Origin: CAYPKW01 sp964411425
GTDB lineage: Bacteria > Pseudomonadota > Alphaproteobacteria > Dongiales > Dongiaceae
Length of the DNA stretch: 64,000 nucleotides
Reading direction: 5' to 3'
NCBI GenBank assembly: GCA_964411425.1
Contig: CAYPKW010000002.1
Location: forward strand, 1 to 64,000
Below, piece after piece: positions 7,725-16,045 of this stretch. The number at the start of each line of letters is the position of its first letter. The first letter of the stretch is position 1. The translations under genes and the position numbers were made by a program. The notes below the pieces were generated by a model that saw nothing but the letters and a program-made list of their open reading frames with translations, ran no database searches and was not told where the DNA came from.

Positions 7725-8705
7725 TCAGCGGGCCAAGCCGGCGAAGAAGGCGGCGATGCTCCGGTCGTGCCAAGTCCCGCGTCCGCCGAGCGCGTGGAAA
7801 CCGACGTGGCCGCCGTCGCGCGGGAACAGGGCCTTGAGCCGCGGATTGGCGCGCCAGTCGACCTCGGCGTAGCAGGCGAAGGGAATCCAAGGATCGTTCC
7901 GGGCGTGCAGCACGAGGGTCGGCACTCGGATGTGCATGACGAACGCCGACGCGCTGCTGCGGGCGTAGTAGTCGTCGGCGCCAGCGAAGCCATTGCGCGG
8001 CGCCGTCAGCCGGTCGTCGAACTGGTACAGGTTGCGGATCGTCGCAAGGCTCGCGCGCTCCTCCTCGGACAACTGGGAGCCCGGCGCCACGATCTCGCGC
8101 TTCATTTGGCGCAGCATGTAATCGTGATAGACGCGGTTGCGCGGCGCCATCATGCGGACCTGCGTCGCCTTGAGGTCGATCGGCGCCGAGACCGTCGCCG
8201 CCGCCAATACCGGCGCGCGCCGGCCCATCTCGCCCAGGTACTTCAGCAGCGTGTTGCCGCCGAGGGAGAAGCCGAACACCAGTAGGCCGCGGGCGGCCAG
8301 CCGGCCGTCCAACCGCCCGATCGCCGCCGCCAAATCCTCGCTGCGTCCGGCGTGGTACTGGAAGCGGCACAGCGGGCGCGACGGCCCGGCCCCGCGCAGG
8401 TTGAGCCGCAGCACCGGATAGCCGAGCGACAGGAAATGCCGCGCGCTCGCCCGAATGTAATGGCTGTCCTCGGTGCCGGCCATGCCGGGAAGGAGCATGA
8501 CGAGCGGGCGCTCGGCGGCGCCGTTCGCCGGGCGGTTCAGCGTCCCGACCAGCCGGTCGCCCGAGCCGTCCGGCATGGCGAACTCGACGCGCTCGGCCGC
8601 ATGACCGTCGAGCGTGGGGGCGCGGCGGAAGAAATTGCGCAACGTCTGCAAATCGCCGCCCCACCAGGGCGGGCGCGCCACGAAGCGGTCGCCCTCAGCC
8701 GTCAT
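7725..8705 (-). CDS. YheT-family alpha/beta hydrolase
   Basis: 326 aa, alpha/beta-hydrolase fold of the YheT/EMB8 type. The nucleophile Ser147 is in GFSLGGN, an LLPGMAGTED oxyanion region lies near residue 75, the acid Asp is probably in VLHARNDPWIP, and the catalytic His is in DGGHVGFH. Family members are esterase-like, with poorly known substrates. The ATG at 8705 overlaps the stop of the next upstream gene by four bases (ATGA), so the two hydrolases are translationally coupled. The longer frame to 8906 lies inside the upstream gene. Confidence 0.85.
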   Translation of the reverse strand: MTAEGDRFVARPPWWGGDLQTLRNFFRRAPTLDGHAAERVEFAMPDGSGDRLVGTLNRPANGAAERPLVMLLPGMAGTEDSHYIRASARHFLSLGYPVLRLNLRGAGPSRPLCRFQYHAGRSEDLAAAIGRLDGRLAARGLLVFGFSLGGNTLLKYLGEMGRRAPVLAAATVSAPIDLKATQVRMMAPRNRVYHDYMLRQMKREIVAPGSQLSEEERASLATIRNLYQFDDRLTAPRNGFAGADDYYARSSASAFVMHIRVPTLVLHARNDPWIPFACYAEVDWRANPRLKALFPRDGGHVGFHALGGRGTWHDRSIAAFFAGLAR

Positions 8706-9532
8706 CGGCCGGCCAGCCAGTCGGCGACGATGGCGATCTGGTCCGCGCTCATCAGCACCGGCGCGTGGCCGATGCCGGGCAATTCGACCACGCGGGCGAG
8801 CGGACCGCGCCGCGCCATCTCGGCCGCCGTCGCCGGGAGGAGCAGATCGGAGCGGGCGCCGCGCAGCACCAGCACCGGGCATGCGATCCGGTCCCAGAGC
8901 TGCCACAAGTCGACGTCGGCGAGCGTCCCGTCGCGGAACGGCTTCCCGATGGCGGGGTCATAGTGCAGCCGCAGGCGCCCGTCGGAGCATCGCCGGTGGC
9001 CGTGCTCGGCCAGGTGGCGCCAGTCGGCGTCGGCGAGCGGCCCGAACGGCGCGTGCACGCGGCGCAGATAGGCCTCGACCTCGCCCAGGTCGGCGAACGA
9101 CGGGTCGGCGCCGACGTACCCGGCGAGACGCTCCAACCCGGCCTTCGGCACGAACGGCCCGATGTCGTTCAGCACCAGGCGGCGCACCGGCGAGTTGGGC
9201 TGGGCCGCCAGCATCATGCCGATGAGGCCGCCCATCGAGGTGCCGACCCAGTCCAACTCGTCCACGCCCAGGCGCGCGATGAGCGCGGTCATGTCGGCGA
9301 GATATTGCGGATAGCCGTAGCCCGCCGGGTCGATCCAGTCGCTGCGGCCGCGGCCGACCACGTCGGGGCAGACCACGCGGCGGCCCGAGAGCGAGGCGGC
9401 GAGGCGGTCGAAGTCGCGGCCGTTCCGAGTCAGCCCGTGCACGCATAGGACGACGGGGCCGGCGCCCCACTCGGTGTAATGGATGCGGTGGAACCCGGCG
9501 GCGCCGAGAGCGAGGAGAGACCGGTCGCGCAT
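8702..9532 (-). CDS. alpha/beta hydrolase
   Basis: 276 aa with a complete alpha/beta-hydrolase pattern: CVHGLTRNGRDF (oxyanion loop), PDVVGRGRSDW, nucleophile Ser99 in VGTSMGG, and a C-terminal catalytic His in GIGHAP. The substrate cannot be told from sequence. The ATG at 9532 is taken as start; the frame stays open to 9634 but would then overlap the divergent EamA gene. It forms a coupled pair with the YheT-like hydrolase downstream. A related protein lies at 45477 in this window. Confidence 0.85.
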   Translation of the reverse strand: MRDRSLLALGAAGFHRIHYTEWGAGPVVLCVHGLTRNGRDFDRLAASLSGRRVVCPDVVGRGRSDWIDPAGYGYPQYLADMTALIARLGVDELDWVGTSMGGLIGMMLAAQPNSPVRRLVLNDIGPFVPKAGLERLAGYVGADPSFADLGEVEAYLRRVHAPFGPLADADWRHLAEHGHRRCSDGRLRLHYDPAIGKPFRDGTLADVDLWQLWDRIACPVLVLRGARSDLLLPATAAEMARRGPLARVVELPGIGHAPVLMSADQIAIVADWLAGR

Positions 9533-9627
9533 GGACAGTGCAGGTTCCTTCGTGTTAGCCAGCGCGACAGCCGCGCCTTCCCCCAATGCTTGGCAAATCC
9601 GCGCCGGGCGATCAAGACGGAGCCCCG

Positions 9628-10551
9628 ATGACATCGCCCTCGGCCCCCTCGACCGCCGGCGCCCTCGCCCACCATGACGCGGCGCAGCATCGGCGCGGTA
9701 TCCTGCTGGTGGCGCTCGCCGTCGTGGTGTGGAGCACCGGCGGCCCGATCGTGCGCGCCGTCGAGGCGGAAACCTGGACCATCGTATTCTGGCGCACGCT
9801 GTTCGCCGCCGTGGCGATGTTCCTCTACATCGCCTTGCGCGAGCGCCGGCGCACGGTCGAGGTGTTCCGCCGCGTCGGGCTCGCCGGCGTCGCGGTCGGG
9901 TTGTGTTTCGCCAGCGCCTCCACCTGCTTCATCATCGCCTTGAGCTACACGACGGTCGCCAACGTGCTCATCATCCAGAGCCTGTCGCCGTTCATCGCGG
10001 CGCTGCTTGGCCTCGCGTTCCTCGGCGAGAGGGTCCCGTTGCGCCGCTGGCTCGCCATTCTCGCCGCGGTCGGCGGCATTACCCTCATGATGTCGGCCTC
10101 GTTCGGCAGCAGCTCGCTTGCCGGCGACCTTCTGGCCCTCGTCATCGCCTTCGCCTTTGCCACCGCCACCGTGATCCTGCGCCGCCATGCCGAGGTGCGC
10201 ATGACGCCGGCGGCATGTCTCGCGGCCGTCTTCGGGTTCCTGTTCTCCCTACTGTTCGCCGAGCCGCTGGCCGTGTCTGCCGGCGACCTCGGTTTTCTTG
10301 CGCTGCTCGGCGTCGGCCAGCTCAGCCTCGGGCTCATTCTCTATACCACCGGAGCGCGGCTCATCCCGGCGGCCGAGGGCACGCTCATCACGGTGAGCGA
10401 GGCGATCCTGGGCGCGCTCTGGGTGTGGTTGCTGTTCGCCGAGGACCCGGGGCCGCACACGATTGCCGGCGGCGCCGTCGTGCTGCTGGCGCTGGCCCTC
10501 CATACCGCGCTCGACTGGCGCCAACCGCGCGCTGCGCCACCGGCGGCGTGA
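9628..10551 (+). CDS. EamA/DMT-family transporter
   Basis: 307 aa with about ten hydrophobic segments, arranged as two repeated five-helix EamA halves. The first starts with LLVALAVVVWSTGGPIV. The Glu of the SLSPFIAALLG...LGERV element in the first half and the matching SEAILGALWVWLLFAED element in the second half are typical of the drug/metabolite transporter superfamily. Members export amino acids or other small metabolites; the substrate is not predictable here. The ATG at 9628 is preferred over 9586 because the extra residues are not membrane-like. It is divergent from the hydrolase at 9532. Confidence 0.88.
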   Translation: MTSPSAPSTAGALAHHDAAQHRRGILLVALAVVVWSTGGPIVRAVEAETWTIVFWRTLFAAVAMFLYIALRERRRTVEVFRRVGLAGVAVGLCFASASTCFIIALSYTTVANVLIIQSLSPFIAALLGLAFLGERVPLRRWLAILAAVGGITLMMSASFGSSSLAGDLLALVIAFAFATATVILRRHAEVRMTPAACLAAVFGFLFSLLFAEPLAVSAGDLGFLALLGVGQLSLGLILYTTGARLIPAAEGTLITVSEAILGALWVWLLFAEDPGPHTIAGGAVVLLALALHTALDWRQPRAAPPAA

Positions 10552-10727
10552 GGCGCCGAGGTCGCTGTTGGTCATTGACGGGCCGGCGGAGCTGCAGGGG
10601 AGATTCGATCGGCTGTGTCGCAAGGCCGGCGCTACACGCGCGGCGACTCCGGCGCCGGTATCGCTGGGGCCGTGCCCCACTAAGATCGACTTCCACCGGG
10701 GCAAGATCACGGTGAGCCGGCCGCGTC

Positions 10728-10958
10728 TCAGCGACGGCCGAGAAGCTCCTCTACCGTCAACCCGATGTCTCTGGCGATCTTGCGAAGAAGCGTAGGGGAA
10801 ATGTCCCGGCCCGGATGAAACGGCAGCGTGGTGCTTCGGCCATCGGGATGGCGAAACTGCTTATGCGATCCGCGCTGCCGAACCTCGACGAAAGCAAGCC
10901 GCTCCAGGCACGCAACGATCTCGCGCGGTCTCAGGACGGGGATGCCACCCACCCTCAC
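10728..10958 (-). CDS. hicA: HicA-family toxin (mRNA interferase)
   Basis: 76 aa. The dsRBD-like HicA fold is recognisable: VLRPREIVACLERLAF, then RQRGSHKQFRHPDG with the catalytic-type His in GSHKQF, then LPFHPGRDISPTLLRKIARDIG. HicA toxins cleave mRNA in a translation-dependent manner and are neutralised by HicB. The start is a GTG whose last two bases and following A form the hicB stop (GTGA), so translation is coupled. The order is antitoxin first, the reverse of the E. coli arrangement. Confidence 0.9.
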   Translation of the reverse strand: MRVGGIPVLRPREIVACLERLAFVEVRQRGSHKQFRHPDGRSTTLPFHPGRDISPTLLRKIARDIGLTVEELLGRR

Positions 10959-11164
10959 GCAACCTGGATTTTGCGCACACCCACGAACTCCGAATCGAGC
11001 TTCGGTTCACCCTCCTCAAGAAGCATCTCGATAACTTCCCGGAGGTTCTCCTGAAGCTCATCGAGATCAACCCCTTGCGAATGGGCGCCGGGCCAGCCCG
11101 GCACGTAGCCGACTAGCAGGCCCGTCTCCGGGTCCCGTTCCACGACGAAATCGAAATTCCGCAT
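10955..11164 (-). CDS. hicB: HicB-family antitoxin (short form)
   Basis: 69 aa with the degenerate RNase-H-like HicB domain: NFDFVVERDPETGLLVGYVPGWPGAHSQG, quoted in parts here as FDFVVERDPETG and GYVPGWPGAHSQG, followed by a helical LDELQENLREVIEMLLEEG. There is no C-terminal DNA-binding domain, so direct promoter binding by this HicB alone is not expected. The ATG at 11164 starts the domain; the longer frame to 11239 is rejected because it overlaps the decarboxylase gene end at 11236. Confidence 0.88.
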   Translation of the reverse strand: MRNFDFVVERDPETGLLVGYVPGWPGAHSQGVDLDELQENLREVIEMLLEEGEPKLDSEFVGVRKIQVA

Positions 11165-11235
11165 CGCAACACTTCCGACCGAGAGCCGCCAACAATACCC
11201 CGATTCGGCATCCCGGTCGATAGCGACCCTCGCCC

Positions 11236-12375
11236 TCACACCGGCGCGTCGTCGACCGTGACCAGGGTCTCCGGGTAGAAGCCGTTGAAGCGGCTGGCGA
11301 GCGCGTAGCTGTAGGCGCCGACCCGGTCGATCTCGATCCAGTCGCCCTCGCGCACGTCCGCCGGCAGATCGAAGGTGGCCGGCAACACGTCAAGCGAATC
11401 GCAGGTCGGGCCGTTCAGCACGAACGAGGCGTTGGCGTCGGGGCGCGCGCGCTTCAGGCGCACCAGGCGCGCCGGCAGGCGCAGCCCCGCGGTCACCATC
11501 TCGGACAGCGAGCCGTAGATGCCGTCGTTGATGTAGAGCCGGTCGTCCTTGCGCAGCTGCACCTGGACGACGAGCGAGACGCCGTCGGCCACCAGCGCCC
11601 GGCCCGGCTCGCACATGAGCACGCAGTCGCGGCGCAGGCCCAGGGCCGGCAACGCCGCCTCGATCGCCGTCATGTAGCTTTCCAGCGGCGGCACGTTGTC
11701 GTCGAGGTAGCGGGTGGGAAAGCCGCCGCCCACGTCGAGGATCTGGATCGGCGTCGCCGCCATCGCGAGCACCCGGCCCACGATCTCCAGCGCCGTGGTA
11801 AAGGCGCCGGGAGAAAGGCACTGCGAGCCGACGTGGAACGACAACCCCACCTGGCAGCCGCGCGAGCGGGCCTCGCGCAGCATCGCCGCGGCGGCCTCGG
11901 GCGCGGCGCCGAACTTGGCCGACAGGTGATAGAAGGCGCCCTCGACCGGCGGCGTGGCGAGGCGCACCACCAGCGTGACCCCCTCGCCGCCCGCGGTCTC
12001 GTCCAGCACCTTCGCCAGCTCGTCCTCGTGGTCGATGACGAAGGTGTCGATGCCGTAAACCCGCGCCGCGGTGCGGATCACGGCGCGCCCCTTCACCGGA
12101 TGCATGAAATAGGCGCCGGCGTCGGGGAAACTCTCGCGCACCAGCGCGATCTCGGGCAGCGAGGCGGTGTCGAAGTGGCGAATCCCGGCGTCGTACAGCG
12201 CGCGCAGCACGCGGGGATGCGGATTGCACTTCACCGCGTAGAGGACGCGGCCCGGAAACAGGTCGAGGAAGCGCGCCACGGTGCGGCGCAGCACCTCGGG
12301 CCGCAGGCAATAGACGGGGTAGCTCGGCTGCAGGGCCGCCACCATGGCGCGCACGTCGGGGAACCGCTTCTCCAT
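11236..12375 (-). CDS. PLP-dependent ornithine/lysine-type decarboxylase (fold type III)
   Basis: 379 aa. The PLP lysine is K49 in LYAVKCNPHP. Other family elements are SFHVGSQCLSPGAF, the phosphate-binding GGGFPTRY and the active-site Cys325 in GPTCDSLD. The CDS/LD motif and length fit eukaryotic-type ornithine decarboxylase or a bifunctional lysine/ornithine enzyme, giving putrescine or cadaverine for polyamine synthesis; diaminopimelate decarboxylase is longer and differs at this site. The gene lies upstream of hicBA on the same strand with 71 bp between start and end points, and is divergent from the acylase gene at 12474. Confidence 0.88.
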   Translation of the reverse strand: MEKRFPDVRAMVAALQPSYPVYCLRPEVLRRTVARFLDLFPGRVLYAVKCNPHPRVLRALYDAGIRHFDTASLPEIALVRESFPDAGAYFMHPVKGRAVIRTAARVYGIDTFVIDHEDELAKVLDETAGGEGVTLVVRLATPPVEGAFYHLSAKFGAAPEAAAAMLREARSRGCQVGLSFHVGSQCLSPGAFTTALEIVGRVLAMAATPIQILDVGGGFPTRYLDDNVPPLESYMTAIEAALPALGLRRDCVLMCEPGRALVADGVSLVVQVQLRKDDRLYINDGIYGSLSEMVTAGLRLPARLVRLKRARPDANASFVLNGPTCDSLDVLPATFDLPADVREGDWIEIDRVGAYSYALASRFNGFYPETLVTVDDAPV

Positions 12376-12473
12376 CTGGACTCCGCCTCGTTGACGTTGC
12401 CCGCCTTCTATCGCAGCCTGCGGGTTCTGTCACTCATCGGTGCGATGGCACCCGAAACGGCGAGGGGAAGCGC

Positions 12474-14777
12474 ATGAGGCGCCGGCGTTGGCTGCGGCTC
12501 GGCGTCGGAGCACTCGGCGCACTCGTTGCGCTAGCGGCCTCGGTCGCCGGGCTGGGGTTCTATTGGCTGAGCCTGTCGCCGTCGCGGACCTCCGGTTCGA
12601 TCGCGGTGGCCGGGCTCGACCGGCCGGCCGAAATCCGCCGCGACCGGGACGGGCTCGTTCTCGTGCGCGCGGACGGCGAACGCGACGCCTATTTCGCGCT
12701 CGGCTTCGCGCACGCGCAGGACCGGCTGTTCCAGATGGACCTTTGGCGGCGCGCCGCCGCCGGCCGCCTGGCGGAGATATTGGGCGAGCGCGCGGTCGAA
12801 TCCGACCGGCTGATGCGCGTGCTCGGGCTGTACCGGCGGGCGGAGGCGAACGTGGCGCTGCTGGCGCCGGAGGTGGTGGCCGCGCTCGAGGCCTACGCGG
12901 CCGGCGTCAACGCCTTCATCGCCACCCATCGCGGGCCGTGGCCGCCGGAGTTCCATCTGCTGCGCTATCGCCCGCAGCCGTGGCGGCCGGCCGACACGCT
13001 GGCCTGGGGCCGGCTGCTGGCGTTGCAGCTCAGCGGCAACTGGCGGGACGAGGCGCTGCGCCTGAGGCTGGCGCGCCTGCTCGACCCGGCGCGGCTGGAA
13101 GCCTTGTGGCCGGCCGCCCCCGAGAGCGACGCGGCCGGCATGCTCGGGGACCGCCCGCGCGCCGCCTCGAACAACTGGGCGGTCGCGGGACGGCGCACCG
13201 CCAGCGGCAAGCCGCTGCTCGCCAACGACCCGCATCTGCCGCTGGCGGCGCCGATCCAGTGGTACCTGGCGCGCATTGAGACGCCGGGCCTAAGCGTTAC
13301 CGGCGGCACGCTGCCCGGCAACCCGTTCGTCCTGGTCGGGCACAACGGCCGCGTGGCATGGGGTGTCACGACGACCCAGGGCGACACCCAGGACCTGTTC
13401 GTCGAACGGCTGGCGCCGGACGGCCGATACCAGACCCCCGACGGCCCGCGAGCGTTCGACCGCCGCGAGGAGGTCATCCTGGTGCGCGGCGGAGAGCCGA
13501 TCGCGATGACAGTGCGGGAGAGCCGCCACGGACCCGTGGTGGTGAACGAGCCCGGCGAGGAGATCGTGCACGCGCTCGCCTGGACGTGCCTTGCCGAGGA
13601 CGACAGAACGGTCGAGGCCGTGTACCGCATGAACCGGGCCGCCGACGCCGCCGAGTTTCGCGCCGCGCTGCGGGATTTCCACTGCCCGCAGCAGAACGTC
13701 GTCTATGCCGACGTCGAGGGCGCCATCGGGTTCCTGGCGGCCGGCCGGGTGCCGGTGCGCAAGTCGATCCACGCCGGCAGCCAAATGCCGGCGCCGGGCT
13801 GGTCCGGCGACTACGACTGGCTCGGGCTGGTGCCGTTCGCCGAACTGCCGCAGTCTGCGGACCCGCCGGCCGGCTGGGTCGGCACCGCCAACAACAGGAT
13901 CGTCGAGCCGGGCTACCCCCATTTCATCGCCGCGCGCTGGGAGCCGCCGCACCGCATCCGACGCATCGGGCAGTTTCTGGCCGATGCGAGCGGCCTCGCG
14001 CTCGACGACATGGCGAGCATGCAGCAGGACACCTTGTCGCTCGCCGCCAGCGAGCTTCTGCCCCGCATGCTGGCGGGCGCCGGCGCCGTGCAGCCGCCTG
14101 AGGACGCCGGGCCGAGGGTGGCGCTGGCGCTGCTGGAGGCGTGGAATTTCCGCATGGAGCGCAACCAGGCGGCGCCGCTGATCTACATCGCCTGGCGACG
14201 GGCGTTCGAGCGCCGCGCGTTCGCCGACGACCTGGGCGAGGCGTTCGATTCCCTATGGCATGACGGATTGGCGGAGTTGGCGCTGCGGCCCGGCGCCGTG
14301 GACTGGTGCGACGACGCGGAGACGCCCGAGACGGAGAGCTGCGAGCGCCAGCTCGCGGCGGCGCTCGACGAGGCGGTGAGCGAGCTTGCCGCGGCCTACG
14401 GCGAGCGGCCGGAGGATTGGCGCTGGGGCGAGGCGCACCCCGCCGTCTTCGTCAATCGGATCCTCGGCCGCCTGCCACTCGTCGGAGGCTGGGTTTCGCC
14501 CGCCATCGCCACCTCGGGCGGCGCCGACACCTTGAACCGCGCCGTGCCGGCGCAAGGGCCGGATGCGTTGTTCCCCAACGTGCACGGCTCCGGGCTGCGG
14601 GCGATCTTCGATCTGGCCCAACTCGAGCGCTCGCGCTTCATCGTCGCCACCGGCCAGTCCGGCAATCCGTTCTCGCACCATTACGCCGACCTCATGGGGC
14701 GCTGGCGCGACGGCGCATACCTCTCTATGGTCGAGATCGAGGGCGAGAGCTTGATCCTACTGCCGGAACAACCGTGA
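12474..14777 (+). CDS. penicillin acylase family (S45) Ntn-hydrolase
   Basis: 767 aa. An N-terminal signal/anchor (LRLGVGALGALVALAASVAG) implies a periplasmic or membrane-bound enzyme. The precursor splits before the nucleophile Ser232 in RAASNNWAVAG, giving an alpha chain of about 200 residues and a beta chain of about 535. Conserved beta-chain elements follow: LLANDPHLPL, VGHNGRVAWGVTTTQGDTQD and the late HGSGLRAIFDL with SGQSGNPFSHHY. S45 enzymes hydrolyse amides such as beta-lactam side chains or N-acyl-homoserine lactones; the natural substrate is unknown. The next gene begins 27 bp after the stop. Confidence 0.9.
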   Translation: MRRRRWLRLGVGALGALVALAASVAGLGFYWLSLSPSRTSGSIAVAGLDRPAEIRRDRDGLVLVRADGERDAYFALGFAHAQDRLFQMDLWRRAAAGRLAEILGERAVESDRLMRVLGLYRRAEANVALLAPEVVAALEAYAAGVNAFIATHRGPWPPEFHLLRYRPQPWRPADTLAWGRLLALQLSGNWRDEALRLRLARLLDPARLEALWPAAPESDAAGMLGDRPRAASNNWAVAGRRTASGKPLLANDPHLPLAAPIQWYLARIETPGLSVTGGTLPGNPFVLVGHNGRVAWGVTTTQGDTQDLFVERLAPDGRYQTPDGPRAFDRREEVILVRGGEPIAMTVRESRHGPVVVNEPGEEIVHALAWTCLAEDDRTVEAVYRMNRAADAAEFRAALRDFHCPQQNVVYADVEGAIGFLAAGRVPVRKSIHAGSQMPAPGWSGDYDWLGLVPFAELPQSADPPAGWVGTANNRIVEPGYPHFIAARWEPPHRIRRIGQFLADASGLALDDMASMQQDTLSLAASELLPRMLAGAGAVQPPEDAGPRVALALLEAWNFRMERNQAAPLIYIAWRRAFERRAFADDLGEAFDSLWHDGLAELALRPGAVDWCDDAETPETESCERQLAAALDEAVSELAAAYGERPEDWRWGEAHPAVFVNRILGRLPLVGGWVSPAIATSGGADTLNRAVPAQGPDALFPNVHGSGLRAIFDLAQLERSRFIVATGQSGNPFSHHYADLMGRWRDGAYLSMVEIEGESLILLPEQP

Positions 14778-14803
14778 GGGCCGCCGCCGCGGCGACCCCT
14801 GCC

Positions 14804-16045
14804 ATGACGATCGGCATCGACGACATCCGCGCCGCCGCCGCGCTGCTGGCCGGCCAGGTGATGCGCACGCCGGCGGTGCCGGCGCCGCGGCTGGCCGAGG
14901 CGACCGGGGCCGCGGCGGTGGTCCTGAAGCTCGAGAACCTGCAGTACACCGGCTCGTTCAAGGACCGCGGCGCGTTCGTCAAGCTGAAGAGCCTGACGGC
15001 GGCCGAGGCCGGCGCCGGCGTGATCGCCATGTCGGCCGGCAACCACGCGCAAGGGGTGGCCTATCATGCGCAACGCCTCGGCATTCCCGCCACCATCGTG
15101 ATGCCCGTGGGGGCGCCGTTCACCAAGGTCGAGCGCACCCGCGGCTTCGGCGCGCGCGTGCTGCTCGAAGGCGACAGCATCGACAGCGCCGCCGTGTTCG
15201 CGCGCGCGCTGGCTGAACGGGAAAACCTCGCCTTCGTGCATCCCTACGACGACGAGCGGATCATCGCCGGCCAGGGCACGGTCGGGCTTGAGCTGCTGGC
15301 CGACCATCCGGATCTCGAGGTCATCGTCGTGCCGATCGGCGGCGGCGGCATCATGTCCGGGGTGGCGCTTGCCGCCAAGGCGCTGCGGCCGGCGATCGAG
15401 ATGGTGGGCGTGCAATCGGCGCTGTGTCCCTCGATGCACCACGCGCTCAGCGGGCTCGCCCCCGCCTTCGCCAGCGGGACCATCGCCGAGGGCATCGCGG
15501 TGAAGACCCCCGGCACCCTCACCAAGGCCATCATCGAGCGCCTGGTGAGCGATATCCTGCTGGTCGAGGAGGAACCCCTCGAACAGGCGGTGCATCTGTT
15601 GGCCGAGACGCAGAAGACGATCGCCGAGGGAGCCGGCGCCGCCGGGCTGGCCGCGATGCTGGCCCACCCGCGGCGGTTCGCGGGCCGGCGCGTCGGCATC
15701 GTCGTGTGCGGCGGCAACATCGACGTGCGGCTGCTGGCCCAGGTGCTGCTGCGCGGCATCGTGCGCGACGGGCGCGTGGCGACGCTCAGGATCGAGATCT
15801 CCGACACGCCAGGCGTGCTGGGCCGCCTCGCCCGGCTGATCGGCGAGAGCGGCGGCAACATCCTCGAAATCTACCATCAGCGCCTGTTCTCCGACCTGCC
15901 GGCGAGGCGGGCGGACGTGGACGCCGTGATCGAGACCCGCAACGCCCGGCACGTGCGGGACGTCGTGGCGAGCCTCGAGGCCGGCGGCTTTCCGACCCGC
16001 CAACTGAGCAGTTTGTCGGTCGGCGGCCCCGAGGGACACACATGA
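14804..16045 (+). CDS. threonine dehydratase with C-terminal ACT domain
   Basis: 413 aa, fold-type II PLP enzyme. PLP Lys53 is in YTGSFKDRGA; the asparagine loop is SAGNHAQGVA; the phosphate loop is VPIGGGGIMSG. Residues about 325-400 form one ACT domain (ISDTPGVLGRLARLIGESGGNI). Single-ACT enzymes of this length deaminate threonine (and serine) to 2-oxobutyrate and are usually regarded as catabolic/TdcB-like or short IlvA forms. Its stop overlaps the start of the beta-synthase gene (ATGA). A second homologue without ACT is at 46324. 2-Oxobutyrate is also the by-product of the gamma-lyase reaction downstream. Confidence 0.92.
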   Translation: MTIGIDDIRAAAALLAGQVMRTPAVPAPRLAEATGAAAVVLKLENLQYTGSFKDRGAFVKLKSLTAAEAGAGVIAMSAGNHAQGVAYHAQRLGIPATIVMPVGAPFTKVERTRGFGARVLLEGDSIDSAAVFARALAERENLAFVHPYDDERIIAGQGTVGLELLADHPDLEVIVVPIGGGGIMSGVALAAKALRPAIEMVGVQSALCPSMHHALSGLAPAFASGTIAEGIAVKTPGTLTKAIIERLVSDILLVEEEPLEQAVHLLAETQKTIAEGAGAAGLAAMLAHPRRFAGRRVGIVVCGGNIDVRLLAQVLLRGIVRDGRVATLRIEISDTPGVLGRLARLIGESGGNILEIYHQRLFSDLPARRADVDAVIETRNARHVRDVVASLEAGGFPTRQLSSLSVGGPEGHT

